A stretch of 64,000 bases of DNA from Schizophyllum amplum (GCA_007026445.1 VDMD01000065.1:62001-126000); one strand, 5' to 3'. Positions 12,515 through 24,227 are shown, numbered from the stretch's first letter. Translations and numbers: made by a program. The notes: a model not told the origin generated them from the sequence alone.

Positions 12515-13785
12515 GCACAGCTGCCCTACATCCGTCCCATTCTCTCACAATTCTGCTGCGACGTACCCAACAGCCTGCCTCTACCATCACCCGCCTTCGC
12601 CCATGCGACGTGTGCGCCAGAGCAAGCAACGCGCTCAGCACCGGTCTCCAAATCGCCGCGCCGCACTCGTTCCCTCCCGCAGCACTTCTCCCGGGTCCGA
12701 CGCGCCGCGGGCAGCGGGAGCGCGCTAGCTCAGTCCCGCACTGCGCTCTCCCGGTCACGCAAGAAGCGTGTCCTGCTGCGGCGCGGCACAGTTGGCGAGG
12801 TTTGAGACGAAACAGACGGCGTGAAGGGCGTCGGAGGGCAGCGACGAGCACCTCGCAGAGTGCCGTCAACAGCTCCCGCTCGCGGATCTGTACAAGGCGA
12901 GGTCGACACTGGCCCTCGTCTCCGTGATGTCCCTGACGATGTGTAGCGCCTGCTCTCGTACCTCCACATCCTCGTCTGTGAGGGGTCTTTTAAGTGGATC
13001 GTATGCGACGTTTCTTGCGATGGATGGTTGAGAGAGCAATGGTGCGTAGAAGTTGGGGGAGTCGCACTAGAGAGGAAATCGTTAGTGCGAGTTATTGCAA
13101 ACGATCGGCGGGGAAACGCACCTGGAAGAGCAAGTCCAGCTGTTGCTTCGCGGCGTCCTGGACGTCTAAAACGTCCGGGCGCAGCCTCCCGAACGCTGGT
13201 CCCACGATATCGGCGACGACGACGCTCAGAGCACGAAGCGCACGCATAAACGCAGCGGACAGTGACAGTCGCCTTGCGAGACGAAAGGTTGAGAAGATGA
13301 GGATGAGAGCTTCGAGAACATTCGCGTGTATCAAAGTTGTTAGAGCTCGGGCCTGTGGGAGAACAGTCAATCGTGGAGCCTGCGTGCGGGGGAAGGGCAC
13401 GCACCGGGTCCGCCGAGAGTCGGAGACAGGTCGGAGATCGTTCAAGAACTGGATGAGGCTGACCGCCTGCATCGTCAAAACTGCGCTCGCTCGAAGGAAT
13501 ACAAATCTTCGTCCTGCGCATATTGTACTTTTGCGGAGGAGTTTCCAATGGCGACGTTCTTGATCTTCTTGAGGTCAATCAGCTTGGGAGTCGGAGGCCG
13601 TATGGCCATCGCCGTCGAGAGCGATTTGGGTCCTGGGCAGTGGGATACTGGTGGTTCGGAGCAAGAGCGCTCGGGCCGAGTCAGTCACGTGTATGACATG
13701 TGTCCCGCGCGAGCTGGACCCACAAGTTCAAAATGCGTGAGCACACTGCCGGGACGAGCGTTTATCTGCGTTTCGCGGCGGTAGG
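12515..13785 (-). pseudogene. inverted, internally deleted copy of the ARMC8/GID5-like gene with its promoter
   Basis: Read on the minus strand, about 175 bp before the ATG at 13609-13607 match the region just upstream of 1825, including TGTGGGTCCAGCTCGCG. Exon 1 equivalents follow (LKKIKN conserved), then exons 2-3 with the ARM segments (ALTTLIHAN, ADIVGPAF). The copy jumps from early exon 4 (near 13005) straight into the exon 9 equivalent (LTDEDVEVREQALHIV), so exons 5-8 and most of exon 4 are missing. Frameshifts and stops break the last part. It cannot make a full ARM protein. Exon-intron structure and promoter are retained, so it arose by DNA duplication and not by retroposition. Confidence 0.85.
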
Positions 13786-14142
13786 GACTCGGAGGGGACA
13801 AAGAAGCCAGACAATGGGTTCTAAATTCAGCATCATGTTAAACAGAACGTGATTAGACGCACTCACCGGGTTCGGAAGTCGTCAAGAAGTCGTTAGCAGG
13901 ACGGTCCTACAGACTCCTACTACTATAGGTATGCGTACATGTGCCGGAAATATAATCCATGATCTTGAGCGAGAACATCGACGCTAAGCCTGGTCAAGAC
14001 TTGAGCTGAGGACAATGGGCACATTCCTCGGTCCAAACGTACTCCGGAGACCAGACCCGACCTCACAACGTACATGCAGGTCGAAATTAAAGAGATAATC
14101 TGTGCTTAAAGCCGTGCAGACTAGCCATAGCACACGGAATAA
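13786..14142. other. intergenic region
   Basis: No gene, repeat or RNA is apparent. It separates the duplicated promoter of the ARMC8-like pseudogene from the 3' end of the MYND gene. Confidence 0.4.
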
Positions 14143-15934
14143 CTAATCCATCCTCCTGTCTTGTTCGTTTTCGGAACGGTCGCTGTCCTGCCAGTCCTCC
14201 GCGTTCTGCGAAGGATAAAAGGTGAACATACGACTTCGTAAAATAGTCCTCTCCCGGTATAACGCCTTCACGATCGCTCCTCCCTGCATATCTGGTGTGT
14301 TGAAACTGAATGTTTGCAATTCATCACATCTCGGTCTCATGCTGAGGTCCAGAGTCACGATTGGCGGCCCTTTGAGCTCCGTGACGAAGCGAGCATGATT
14401 CTCTCTCAAGTAGGCATGGGAGAGAAATCGAAGGAAATGGACGTCGCGTGGCTTGAGAGGCACTTTCCATGAGAATTAGCAGGCCTCTCGGAGAAACAGA
14501 CGCAGGGCTCACCAATTTCACCGTGGACGAACTCCAACGCGCATGATGTCTTATGTCTCGCGTTCCAGTCCGCACGTTGACACGTCCGCGAGCAGTAGAG
14601 CGCTTCCCCGCACGGACACGCACGAAGGCCTGCACTCGGAGAGCTTGTGCACTGTAGGATGTTGAGCAGGACTGTCGCACTAGTGACATAGCACACACCT
14701 TTGCATTAGCGCATTTGACAAGATAGCACCATACCTCGTCAAACATCTCCAGCAGAGTGAATCTCTCGTTCGCGAGATCCAGAAGCGCCTGGTCATCCGG
14801 GTGGTACGATCTGCCAGAGTTTTGATAGTCGTTGGGGAGCCCGTTGTGGAAGCGCCGAACTGCGCTAGGGGAGCTGAGCGCGAAGCTGATGTACCCTGCC
14901 ATGCCGCTCATGGCAGTGTGCTCGCAGGTTCCTGTAGCGCGAAGTTCGACTATCGTGGCGAAGAGGCCGTGATCGAGTGCGATGAGAAGAGCACGCGAGT
15001 CGTGGTAGCACAACTTGCCGAGAAAGTCGTGCGCGGTCTGGCAGAGCTCAGTGCAGTCATTTATCGCGATCCGCAGGACGGTGATGGCTGAGCGGACTGT
15101 ACATCTCGGAAATCCACTGCCGTGCAGCTCTGGTAATACGGCAAGCACAGTCGCCGGCCAGAGAAGCCGGTCCATGTCCGTCCACGTTTCTGACTTCAGC
15201 TGTTTGGCAAGGGCATCGATGTGGGAGCTGATGGTGCGGAAGAGCCGTCGCGTGTTGCCCTTCACCGCGCGCGAGATATACACGATGAGAATGGCGCGCA
15301 TCTCGTCGTCCTTGCCTAGCACCGGCCAGACAGTATGCAGGAGGTCGCAACAGCGCGCCAAGCGTATTTCGCCCTCCGAGTCCTTGATCTCCCCAATAAG
15401 GGCGGGACCGTTGAGCCAGAGGGTCACGATATCGTGTATCGCATTGTGACCGCCGGAGAGTACGATGGAGCGCGCACGCTCGGGCGGCAGGTCACCCAGC
15501 CGATCGAAGACACACAGAGTCGCATCCAGGGCCTTGGGTATCATCGACGATGGCGTGAAAGAGGAAAAGTTGAGGCCGTGATTGAGGGGGAGAAGATATC
15601 CAGTCCACTGAAGGACGCGCGGCCACACCGCATCCTCCGGCTCGGGTAAGACCCAGAGTTCGCGATACCCGAGATTGACGAGGTTGGACAGGACTACGAA
15701 GGCGAAGAGCGCAGAGACGATACATAAAGCGTCATTGGTGAGTGTGAAACCAACCAACGATGTACGTGGGGGATCACGTAGCACGATTTCCATGACATCG
15801 GATTTGAGGAGTCGCAACGCATCCTTGATGAGGGATCGGATACCGCGAGACCGCTCTGCCTGAGGCTTCGCCTGCGCGATTTCTTGAAGGCGTGCCAGAA
15901 CTTCAGTAAGCTCCTTGAGGGACGACCAGTGCAT
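14143..15934 (-). CDS. MYND-type zinc-finger protein, copy 1
   Basis: Exons 15934-14699, 14651-14513 and 14462-14143 give 564 residues. The large first exon is an all-helical region of about 410 residues (for example SLVGFTLTNDALCIVSALFA, GYRELWVLPEPEDAVWPRVL), probably a solenoid. Exon 2 is the MYND finger, with C..ACPCGEALYCSRTCQRADW and RHKTSC. Exon 3 is a conserved tail (LKPRDVHFLRFLSHAYL). MYND fingers usually bind short proline-rich peptides; the family is strongly expanded in Agaricomycetes with no assigned role. Paralogs lie at 27551-29371 and 33924-35727. The start at 15934 matches the paralogs. An upstream open stretch (about 16170-15935) could add a hydrophobic N-terminal extension if spliced with a weak GT donor; I left it out. 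Confidence 0.8.
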
Positions 15935-16258
15935 GACGGCGGTATGAGCACGCTCCTTAAACTTTCGCACTGCGAGAAGTTCAATGACCTGAGTGCTGAT
16001 CGCCGCGATCGCAAAGAGAGAATCTCCAAGTAAGGTTAGCTCGAAGCTCTTGTGGGGTAGCGCATACCTCGGACCGTTTGACGATCAAGAACGGAATAGA
16101 AGATGAGCGCCTGGAAGAAGAGCAACCCGTGGGAAGTTCGACCCGGCTTAGCCGAAGCGGCCATGAGACTGACTGATGTTTTTGCATTTCGAAGGATCAC
16201 AGCTACAGTCAGGTCAACACCACCACACTCGGATAGGGAGAAGCAAAGGTAAATGAAG
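15935..16258. other. region between MYND copy 1 and paralog C
   Basis: On the minus strand it encodes two hydrophobic segments (SHGLLFFQALIFYSVL and ILFAIAAISTQVIELLAV) that could be joined to the MYND frame by a 51-bp intron with a poor donor. This may be a short membrane-protein remnant or an N-terminal extension. Neither MYND paralog shows it. Confidence 0.3.
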
Positions 16259-17599
16259 TTATTCCACGTAGATAAAGTGACGCGCTATGCTACAGACCAC
16301 CCGCTCTGTGAACGGACGGCCATAGGTACGCGCCTCTCGCGAGGGCGTATCAGAGTTCCTCTTGACAGGCACCTCTAGCTTGCTGGATCGCCAGCAGAAA
16401 TGAGATCCTGAGTAATTGATTAGAGCGGCGCGCGAGACGAGTTGCACAGGCCAAGGCTCACCGATAATTCGCCATAGCCTTCTGAGACGCGTCTGGCGCT
16501 GGCCCTTGACACGCATACCGCGCGCCTCGAGTGACGCAATGTACGCGTCGTCCTCTAGCTTGACCTCGTCCAGGCGTCGCTGGTACCGTTTGAAAAAGCC
16601 AGCCTTAATTCTGCGCGCGCGCGTTAGTCGAGGTCAACGCGAACGATAAGTAAACGTACCTATCAAGCTGCGCCAGCTCCTCGAAAAAGCCAGCGGGATC
16701 AGGCGGGCTGTCGAAGCCGGATAGGTCGTAGTTATACCGCATGAACGGCTGCAGCTCTGGCGTCACGTCGTGCGAGAGGATGGCGGCGAAGAGATCGGCA
16801 ATGTCGTCGCCAGAGGGTTCCTGTTCGGACGTAGCGGAAGGTTCTTGCGCACAATCATATGTCGGCTTGAGATGAGTGGGCATTGGCCCAGGGGCTCGTG
16901 CAGCATCCAGAGCATCGATGTCTGTCTGTCTGTCCTTGCCGAGCACGGCGTACCACCAGGGCTCCGTCATCGGCAGCTGCTTGTCGGCGTACTCGATCTC
17001 ATCCTGCAGGCCTTCACTGAGATCAATAGGTGGAGGATATAAGGTCTCTTTGCCCGCATCTCGAGCGCGTTCTTGCTGGAGAACATAGTTGCCGTCGCTG
17101 ATCATGAACGCGCTGAGAACCGCAGCCTCATCAAGGGACAAGGAGCTTTGCGGATGGTCCCTGGAGGTGCCAGTCTCGCACCGGGCTTTGACGTGATAGG
17201 GACCTGCGTGATAGCAGTCGTTCCAGGGCAATGGCGGAAATGCATGCAGCGGGCGACGATGAGTGGGATGTGAGGTATTGGGGAGGATTGGAACGGAAAG
17301 GGAGTGGTGAAAGAACTTGCTGGGATCGTCCGAGGGAAGGCCTCGAACAACGAAATCTATCTCGAAAGCGCACTGGGGCAGAATCATAGCGATTGTGCTG
17401 GCTGGCTATGAGAAGCGCTTGAGGGCCAGTTCAAGCAAGATGGTAAGTAGCGTACCTCCGTCATGCAAGCAATGTATCTGCCACACTTCATCTTCTGGCA
17501 CTCCTTGCGTACGATGGGATCGTCAAGCTGTTCGAGGGAGGCGACGGGGTCCAGCCATACGACAACATACGCCCCAGGCAAAGGTGCAGCCAAAGACAT
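16259..17599 (-). CDS. paralog C of the unrecognised four-exon family
   Basis: Exons 17599-17456 (144 nt, as in A and B), 17405-16660, 16610-16462 and 16407-16259 give 395 residues with no interruption. The protein keeps the family landmarks: APLPGAYVVVWLDPVASLE at the start, PPLPWNDCYHA in the cysteine-rich core, MRYNYDLSGFDSPPDPAGFF before the exon 2/3 junction, and DAYIASLEARGMRVKGQ in exon 3. The C-terminus is more diverged. Its opposite orientation to A and B suggests an older or rearranged duplication. The 50-bp first intron puts the first residues of exon 2 in length register with B. Function is unknown. Confidence 0.75.
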
Positions 17600-17914
17600 G
17601 AGAGTAGAGACCAAGTGCAACAATAAGCGTGAGGAACAAAACACAAGGAGAGAGTGGCGGCCGTCGCAAAGCGGAAATAACAAGAAGAACAATGGCGCCA
17701 AAACAGACGTTCCGCGGCATCAGAGAAGAATGATGCCGGGCCGCTGTGCCGGGCAGACCCGTGCAAGCAAGGCCAAACCGGATCCGGTCGGGACTCGCCG
17801 GTTCAAAGTCTTGTTGTGCCCAAATGGAGTCTTACTTCTTTCTTTTGTTCTCGAATCTGGATGAATGGCATATTCACCGTCACCATGAGGACAGAAATAC
17901 TATATAGCTTCGAC
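17600..17914. promoter_or_regulatory. shared upstream region of divergent paralog C and the gene at 17915
   Basis: A 315-bp gap lies between two divergent start codons and presumably carries both promoters. No clear TATA box or other known motif stands out. Confidence 0.4.
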
Positions 17915-19500
17915 ATGGATACTCCGCTATGGCCACTGTTCCCCCCACCTCCTACTTGCCTACTGCCCGAGCAGGATCACCTTCAAGATGTCCTTCGAAC
18001 GCCCGCTCTACTCCTCCTCTGCCGCGCATCGGAGACAGTCTAGGAGCCTGATACGGCCGCGAACTCGCCGGTTTCGTCCACCAGTGACAGCGACGAGAGC
18101 TCTGGGGATACTCACGCCACCACGCCATCCGATGACAACAGCGTCCCTCGTTGCGGCTGTAATCTAGAAAAGGTCTCCGACAGAGAAGGCCGCCCGTCGA
18201 GGCCGATCAAGAACGGCGATATCGGGCGTGTATACGCGCACTTTCTAACCGCGCTCAAGCCCATCGTGAAGCCTGAAGTAGATGCGGAACGCCGCCGGGC
18301 CAGCGCCCCTGTAGGAACATTCATCGGCCCATCGTCACGCCCACCCGCATCCCACAGGCGCACACGCTCTGCTGTCACCTTCGCGCAATCGTCGCTGCAT
18401 CCTCCAGTCTCTTCGACCGCGGGTTCGAGTGCGCTCCATGGATCCAGCATCCGCAAGGGAGCTCGTCCTTGTGTCATATGGCGCTCGGAAAGTCGAGAGG
18501 CAGACCATGTAGATGCCTTTCTCATTGGCACCTTCGACGCGACATCCGTTAGAGGTCTTCCCGACGCTCTCAGACAGTTCTTGGTCGCTATATACACCCC
18601 CATCGACAGCGATCATACCGCACTACAAGACCTTCCACATATTCATACCAGCCCATGCTGGGCGGCGAGCGCAACTCCGTACATGATTCCCCTCTCTGTA
18701 CCCATCAGCATCGACGATCTGCGTCGCTTTCATAGCTCCGACATGGATCAGCGCGGCTTCACGCACGAACGGTGCCCGTACATAAACAAGACATCTATGC
18801 AGGAGCTGATGTCCTTTAACCGGCTTGTCAAAGCACGATACCTGGCTATCATGAATGACGATTCGGTGAGGCGTCAAGTTTCGCTTGACCTACTCAACAA
18901 TACCAAGATTGTACGTCTACTGCTCCTTCCTGTCCCTTGTATCGTGTCTGACGAGCATTGCTTCAGCGCGATATTGTCAATAATGACAGCGCAACGTGGA
19001 TGACAAGAGATACCGGGGCTTCTCGACCGCGTTCTGGATGTGCGCCTTCTTCGCCCAGCGCTGCTACAGCAAACATCGCTCCGTCGTGGCGAAGAGAAAC
19101 GGCGAGCACACACGGGACACCAACTTCACCAACGAGGGCAAGGTCTGCCGTCGTGGAGAACTCGTCTTGGCGTTCTCCGACGCGAGCGGGCGTAGGGCCT
19201 GGTATGGTAAGTGCCAGCGCACCTTGCCTTCCTGAACGAGGACTGACTACTGTGTAGTCATCAATCAAACCCACTGAAAAGCCTCGCGCGCGTTCGGTGC
19301 GCTCTGCCTTCAAGGGCGTCCTCAGCTTCCGCAAATCGTCGAAGGCGAGTATCTCTGCTTATCGCCGCTCTCTTCGACGATACTCACTCTACTTCTACAG
19401 GAAGAACAATAATACTGACAACGCCTGTGAGGGATGTAGACGTATCGATTCTCGCTCGCCGTCGAGTAGTCCAGCTGCTACAACTTTCTCCAGTGTATGA
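17915..19500 (+). CDS. unrecognised protein with disordered, basic C-terminus
   Basis: A model with all introns in phase 0 is 17915-17989, 18044-18910, 18967-19206 and 19258-19500, giving 474 residues. An in-frame ATG at 17885 is an alternative start. The N-terminal part is Ser/Asp-rich and holds PRCGCNLEKV. A conserved-looking core has FTHERCPYINKTSMQELMSF and KARYLAIMNDDSVRRQVSLD. From about residue 315 the chain is rich in Ser, Arg, Pro and Thr and probably unfolded. Near 19346 the sequence AAGGCGAGT could act as a GC donor; its use would replace the tail by a few residues before a stop. The first donor (GTCCTT) is weak. I do not recognise the family. Confidence 0.45.
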
Positions 19501-20309
19501 TTATTAGGATCTAGATACCCGATTATGCATATATCCAGCATCTATCATATTCCAAATTATCCTTGTATGGACCCGTCGATGACCGCGACGGTCTTGCGAT
19601 ATATGAGGAAGCTCACGGCTGCGGCGCAATAGACCAGTAACATTCCATATCAGGACAATGGACACCTTGTTTGTTCATGCTGGGACTCCCATTGTTCTTC
19701 CTGGACCGCACCGTCATCATGCCTCGCGGCTTCCGCGCTACTTCGACCTCAACTAGCCTTAGATCTTTAGCTCAGTGTTCTGCCTCCCATAGTTGCCTGT
19801 GCCAGTGTCGCCGGCAAAGCGTCCCCTCATACGCGCCTTCCCTCGAAACTTTCACGGGCTCGAACTGTCGTCGCTGCGACGCCCGTGGGACGCTCTCAGC
19901 GCACTGAGTATGTGACGAAGGGAAGGGATGTCTGCGGAGGATGGACGGTGCCCGGTGAAGCAGGTGCGTGAAGATGATCTTGCCAATAGCCTGTGTCTAA
20001 GAGCGAGCAGTCAGGACCGGTACCTCTGTCGCCTCGACAGAGGTCTCCTTACATAAGGATGAGGCGGAAGGCGCTACTGCTATGGCTACGAGGATGTTTA
20101 CACTGCGGTACGTGTATGATTGATTTGGCGATGAACTGTTGCTGATGGCCTTACAGCTTCAAGTCTCGCTTCCTTTCTCGTCCTCCCCCCTCACAATCGC
20201 CTGCTCATCTTCCCCCTTGATTCCTCCCTGCTATCACCCGGATGCAAAACTCTGCTCGGCGCTCCCGTCAATGCGACGCGCCGATCCCGCTCCGCTAATA
20301 GCTGGATGC

Positions 20310-20580
20310 TGTCGCCCTGCTGGATGAATGCCGGACTCCATCTTGGCTACCACCGCCGTTCTCTTGATGGTCCCATAGACGTTGGAAGATAGACGATGCG
20401 GGACTAGGGATGCGGGGAAGGATCGCAGGTGCGGGGAAGGACTGGCGGGGAAGGTCCGACGATGTTGGGGAGGACCGGAGTGCTGGGAAGGTCGATTGTG
20501 GGACGGACTGGCTGCTGGGTGCGTGGACAACACCTTGTTCGCATTCTACATCTAACGTTTAACAGTGATCGTCAAGGCCC
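20310..20580 (+). repeat. dispersed repeat, copy 1
   Basis: This stretch aligns in reverse orientation with about 38230-38550. Shared landmarks in order are a GGATG..GCCGGACT-type start, GTGCGGGGAAGGAT, TTGGGGAGGACCGG and a block starting TGCTGGGTGCGTGG. It is non-coding and of unknown class. Confidence 0.6.
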
Positions 20581-21439
20581 AGGGCGCGGCCTACGCTCAA
20601 TGTTCCATAGCAATCACAGGACCTGAAGTCATGCGTCGAGCCGGACCGACGGGGCTTCCGGCTGCATCCTGGAGACCTCCTCACCATCATCCGGACGTGA
20701 ATGGTCATGCTCAGGCTATTCCCCACAGGTCGACGGATGCTGCTCAAGCTTCGTCACATCCAGCCACGGCTCCTCAATACGGATCCATACATATGCGTCG
20801 CGTTGATGCTGGCGAGCGCGGTTGACGAGACACGATAACGACGGTGGTCCGCGGTGGGCGACTTCAATGTGTGGCGATCGATGACCCTGGTGTATGGATT
20901 GACGTATGGAACGACGACTCTGGTGTATGGATTGACGACTCTGGTGTATATGGGCCGATGACTTTGGTTTGTGGTCCTTCGATCCGTCTCCAGCGCCCTT
21001 GCTGACGCCGCTTGGCAGATCGTGTTCGCGAAGATGTCGCGCATCGGCATTCTCTTCCTAGGACGACGTCAGTGCCTTACTCTTTACTCGGCCTTTCGCA
21101 AGTCAAGTGGCTGTTGTCGGTCCCGAAGCTCGTGCACGTTGGGTTTCTCGTGTCCGAGCGTGCACATCTCTGGGCATGTGATGGGTATTTCCTGGTTGCG
21201 CGAGGTGAGTAACGACTATCTCTGCGGTTGTGTTACATGCTCATTTTGATCAGGTCTCCTCCTACTTGCGGCGTCGTCTCCTGCTATGTGTTCATCGACG
21301 CGGGCCATCGTATTACGCGGGCCATCGTATTCTCAACTATCAGAAACTCGGATATCGACATAGCCCTCGGATATCGACGTAACCCTTGTCCGTCAACGTC
21401 ACATTTGGCCATCGACGGTGCCCTCGGCTGTCGACGATG

Positions 21440-21690
21440 TAGTCGTCAGTCATTGACGTCGATCTCGGCCTTTTTAACGCCCTTCGCCCGGCGGCGTGAA
21501 TCTCGTCTGTTGATGACGCCCTCGTCCGTCGATGTTGCCCTCGTCCGTCGACGCTAGCCTCGGCCGTCGAAATCGCCCTCGTCCGATATAGGCTCGGTCA
21601 TAGACGCGATTCTCTGTCATCAACGGTACCCTCGTCCATCCGACAACTCCAACCGTGTCACCCTCGTCCGCCGAAGTCGCCCTCGTTGGC
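21440..21690. repeat. degenerate minisatellite
   Basis: Short imperfect units based on CCCTCGTCCGTCGAC recur many times with single-base and spacing changes. Copies are too diverged to fix a unit length. Confidence 0.55.
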
Positions 21691-21849
21691 GGCGGTCATG
21701 AACGTCGACCCGCCAGCATGTTCTTCGTCCAAGAACGTCTATAGCCTCTGTTGCATGCGTCGGTTAGTCAAGCTCTCGCCCTGTTCACTCGAGTTCCTGC
21801 TTTTCTCACTCAGAGCCCCGCTGTGCGCACCAAGGACCTGCGCTATCCA

Positions 21850-22490
21850 AGCACTCGTGAAGTCCCTGCCGCTGGATGATGACGAGGGGTCTGTTGACCT
21901 GCGTTCGCGTCACCAGCGGCTGCTTGCACGTAGAGGCTTACCCGCGAGTGCGTTCGTCGTGCCCGTCCGCTGTCTACCTCTCGAGCTTCTCGCGGCGATA
22001 CTCCTGCAACTTGCTGCGGCGTACTCGGAAAAGGGCGAATACGTGGATGTCGTAGAACGAATTGATCTCACAGCACGACCTGACGCCGGGTCGCACTCGT
22101 CGTGGATTCAGACAGAGCAGATCTGTTTTCCGCTACCTAGAACGCTCGAAGTCGTGCCTTCTCCGTGTTGTCTGCTGTGATTACATTACTCTTGATCAAT
22201 TTACGGAGCGGCAGTGGCAGACGATCTCCCTGCGTGGTACTAGCGCTGCGTTCTACAGCGCCGACCCCAACCTTGAAGTCCGCGATGACTTCTGTGACCG
22301 GGAAGGGTGACCAGCGAGAGCCTTTGCGGCTGCTGGCATTACTAGAGCATTCCCCCGTTGCAGCATCTCGGTACTTACTAAGATCAGCAGCACCAAGCAA
22401 GAATTTGACATGACGCTTCTGACTTCATGCACACTCGAATTCTTCGATGTCGAGCGTTACGATGCGGAGTTTCCCAACATGGGGCGCGAA
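21850..22490 (+). pseudogene. F-box-like gene relic (related to the gene at 52702)
   Basis: The relic has EGSVDLRSRHQRLLARRG, then an F-box-like segment VRCLPLELLAAILLQLAAAY equivalent to VHRLPPELLAEIFVHLAAAY in the 52.7-kb gene. About 22100 the reading frame shifts. RYLERSKSCLLRVVCC and WQTISLRGTSAAFYS then match RYLDRSKSCLLHIICH and WQSISLRGPSAVFYS. Weaker similarity (TLEFFDVERYDAEFP) continues to about 22490. Frameshifts and large losses make it non-functional. Its first part also occurs, inverted, at 37.7-37.9 kb. Confidence 0.75.
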
Positions 22491-22569
22491 AGACGCACGG
22501 GTGTGGAGACGACCATCGTTTATATATACCGAAGACGACTAAATGATAAGTACAAATTCGCCTCTATGA

Positions 22570-24069
22570 TCATGACCACATGCTATGCGTCCAGTACCGA
22601 CCAGCTACGGTATCCAGCTTCCTGCCCTCGACTAGCGCGATCAAGTCCCATCCACGAGAGACTGTCGACATCCGTCTCGAGCGGCACAGCTCGGCGAGGA
22701 TATCCGACGGTGGTGCAGTCCGGTCGTACATAATCACCTGGAGGTTAGGCAGGTAGTTGTGCGAAACACGGAGCCCAGTTTTGGGAAGGATGCAAGATCG
22801 GTAATCCACCTCCGCCCTCCAAATTAGTGCCGTCAGGAAATCATCCATCACAGAGGCATACTTGAAGCGCAGCTCCTCGAGACCATCTATGTGCGCCATA
22901 CAGGCTAAAAGCGTGGCCGTTGTCATCGCGTCCCAGGTGCGGTCATGGCTCTGGCTGAGCTCCAGAATACGAAGGTTCAGGGGTTGGCGGGACAGGAAGT
23001 TCAGGATGAGCGTTGGGAAGTCCGGCGGCGGGAATTCGACGACAAGAGTGTGGAGGTTGGGCGTAGATATGAGCGGGAGCAGCTTGAGCCCCCCGCCAGA
23101 TGCACACAGAATATTGAGTGCGGGAAATTCGACTGGCGCGGTTGATGATGGGTCTCCGACATCATCCCTTATGCTGAAAGACCTGAGACGGAGGATCTTT
23201 AGACTCGCTCGGTATTGCTGGATGGACTTCAAGAAAGGCGCGATGAAGTACGGGCTTTCGAAGGCGAGATGAAGGGATACGAGCAAGGGACACGAAGGCA
23301 GGGATAGTCCGATATGGGCATTCAACCCGTGACAGGTGACAGACAACTCTTGCAGCCGCGGCGTGTGCTGCAGGAATCGGAGCAGGCCGGCATCTGCCGC
23401 ACCTAGCACATCATCTATGTTGAAACTCGCGCGCTCGAGAAGTGGGGTGGCGATGGGAGCCGCGGTGCGCAGATCGGCACTTCTAGTTCGAAGGGTGAGA
23501 GTTTGCCACCGGGAAGCATGCGCGCTGAGCATAGGGAAGAATGTAGACTGGGGGCCGATTTGGCAGGATACGTGCAGGGGGAAATCTCTGGACCGTGGGA
23601 GGTATCGGCGAAGGTATCTGAGTCTCTGTGGCACGTCCTTGTTCGACTGAACATCGATGCATGTCCACAGCATAGGCGTGCTGAGGGCGACTTGACGCCA
23701 TCTGAAGCAGACACGAGCAACGGTCCGATCGAGCTCGATAAGTCCGTCCGACGGGTTTGTGTGAGACGGCAGATAGAGGAATATTTCTACAATCAGCTCC
23801 AGTGGGAGTCGATGCACGCGTGCCGTGACCGATCGATTGACTGCGATCTGGGCATCCATTCGGCTGCAAGCGACGCGTAGGGCGGCGGCTTCGTCCCCAG
23901 AACGCGATGTCCCCAATTGAGTACAGAGTTTCGCGTCTGATATCAGAGAGGACATCTTCAAGATTTCTGCGACCTGCGCGGGATCCGGGACGAAGCCCTC
24001 GCGCTGCATGCGGAGGTTGGCGAGAGAATCGGCTCGCTGAAGGAGATCTGTTGCTCGGGAAAGACACAT
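22570..24069 (-). CDS. F-box-like protein with LRR-type C-terminal region, F1
   Basis: A single exon encodes 499 residues. After an N-terminal helical region (SRATDLLQRADSLANLRMQR, then a probable coiled coil) comes the F-box-like motif VHRLPLELIVEIFLYLPSH. A Trp-rich segment follows (VCFRWRQVALSTPMLWTC), then irregular leucine-rich repeats (TPRLQELSVTCHGL, STPNLHTLVVEF). This is the standard Agaricomycete F-box-like architecture, expected to be an SCF substrate adaptor. The minus-strand leader holds GAGTCAAAGGTAAGT before the ATG, as in the gene at 42438-43904, suggesting a conserved 5' UTR intron. Upstream is the shared promoter module at 24167-24227. A relic F-box gene ends just beyond its 3' side. 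Confidence 0.85.
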   Translation of the reverse strand: MCLSRATDLLQRADSLANLRMQREGFVPDPAQVAEILKMSSLISDAKLCTQLGTSRSGDEAAALRVACSRMDAQIAVNRSVTARVHRLPLELIVEIFLYLPSHTNPSDGLIELDRTVARVCFRWRQVALSTPMLWTCIDVQSNKDVPQRLRYLRRYLPRSRDFPLHVSCQIGPQSTFFPMLSAHASRWQTLTLRTRSADLRTAAPIATPLLERASFNIDDVLGAADAGLLRFLQHTPRLQELSVTCHGLNAHIGLSLPSCPLLVSLHLAFESPYFIAPFLKSIQQYRASLKILRLRSFSIRDDVGDPSSTAPVEFPALNILCASGGGLKLLPLISTPNLHTLVVEFPPPDFPTLILNFLSRQPLNLRILELSQSHDRTWDAMTTATLLACMAHIDGLEELRFKYASVMDDFLTALIWRAEVDYRSCILPKTGLRVSHNYLPNLQVIMYDRTAPPSDILAELCRSRRMSTVSRGWDLIALVEGRKLDTVAGRYWTHSMWS

Positions 24070-24166
24070 ATTCGCTAGCAGTTACGCTGATACGAAGACA
24101 ATGAGATTCACCAGCGCGGACAAGAGGCTACTTACCTTTGACTCGCAAACGCCAAGAGTTCAATGT

Positions 24167-24227
24167 GGCGGGAGGAAATAAAGGCCGGGCCGGCTGAGCT
24201 CGATCCGAGTCAGATGCTTCCCACGTG
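24167..24227 (-). promoter_or_regulatory. two-part promoter module of F1
   Basis: GGCGGGAGGAAA at 24167-24178 (plus-strand reading) is followed by CACGTG at 24222-24227. It begins about 98 bp upstream of the F1 start. The same pair, with nearly the same spacing, precedes three other genes in the window. Confidence 0.6.

Larger units (their letters stand above)
19501..21840. other. gene-poor repeat-bearing region
   Basis: No gene is supported. Part of it (20310-20580) is a dispersed repeat also found near 38.4 kb. About 20885-20955 holds a short tandem repeat built on CTCTGGTGTATGGATTGACG. About 21440-21690 is a degenerate array. The rest shows nothing I can name. Confidence 0.5.

Noticed and set aside
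12336..12869. 177-codon frame with ARM-like words, first taken as a small ARM protein
   Set aside because: It is the frameshifted last exon of the inverted ARMC8-like pseudogene.
15981..16187. Membrane-protein-like exon upstream of MYND copy 1
   Set aside because: The best in-frame join needs a poor donor, and the other two MYND copies start at the internal Met. I kept it only as a note.
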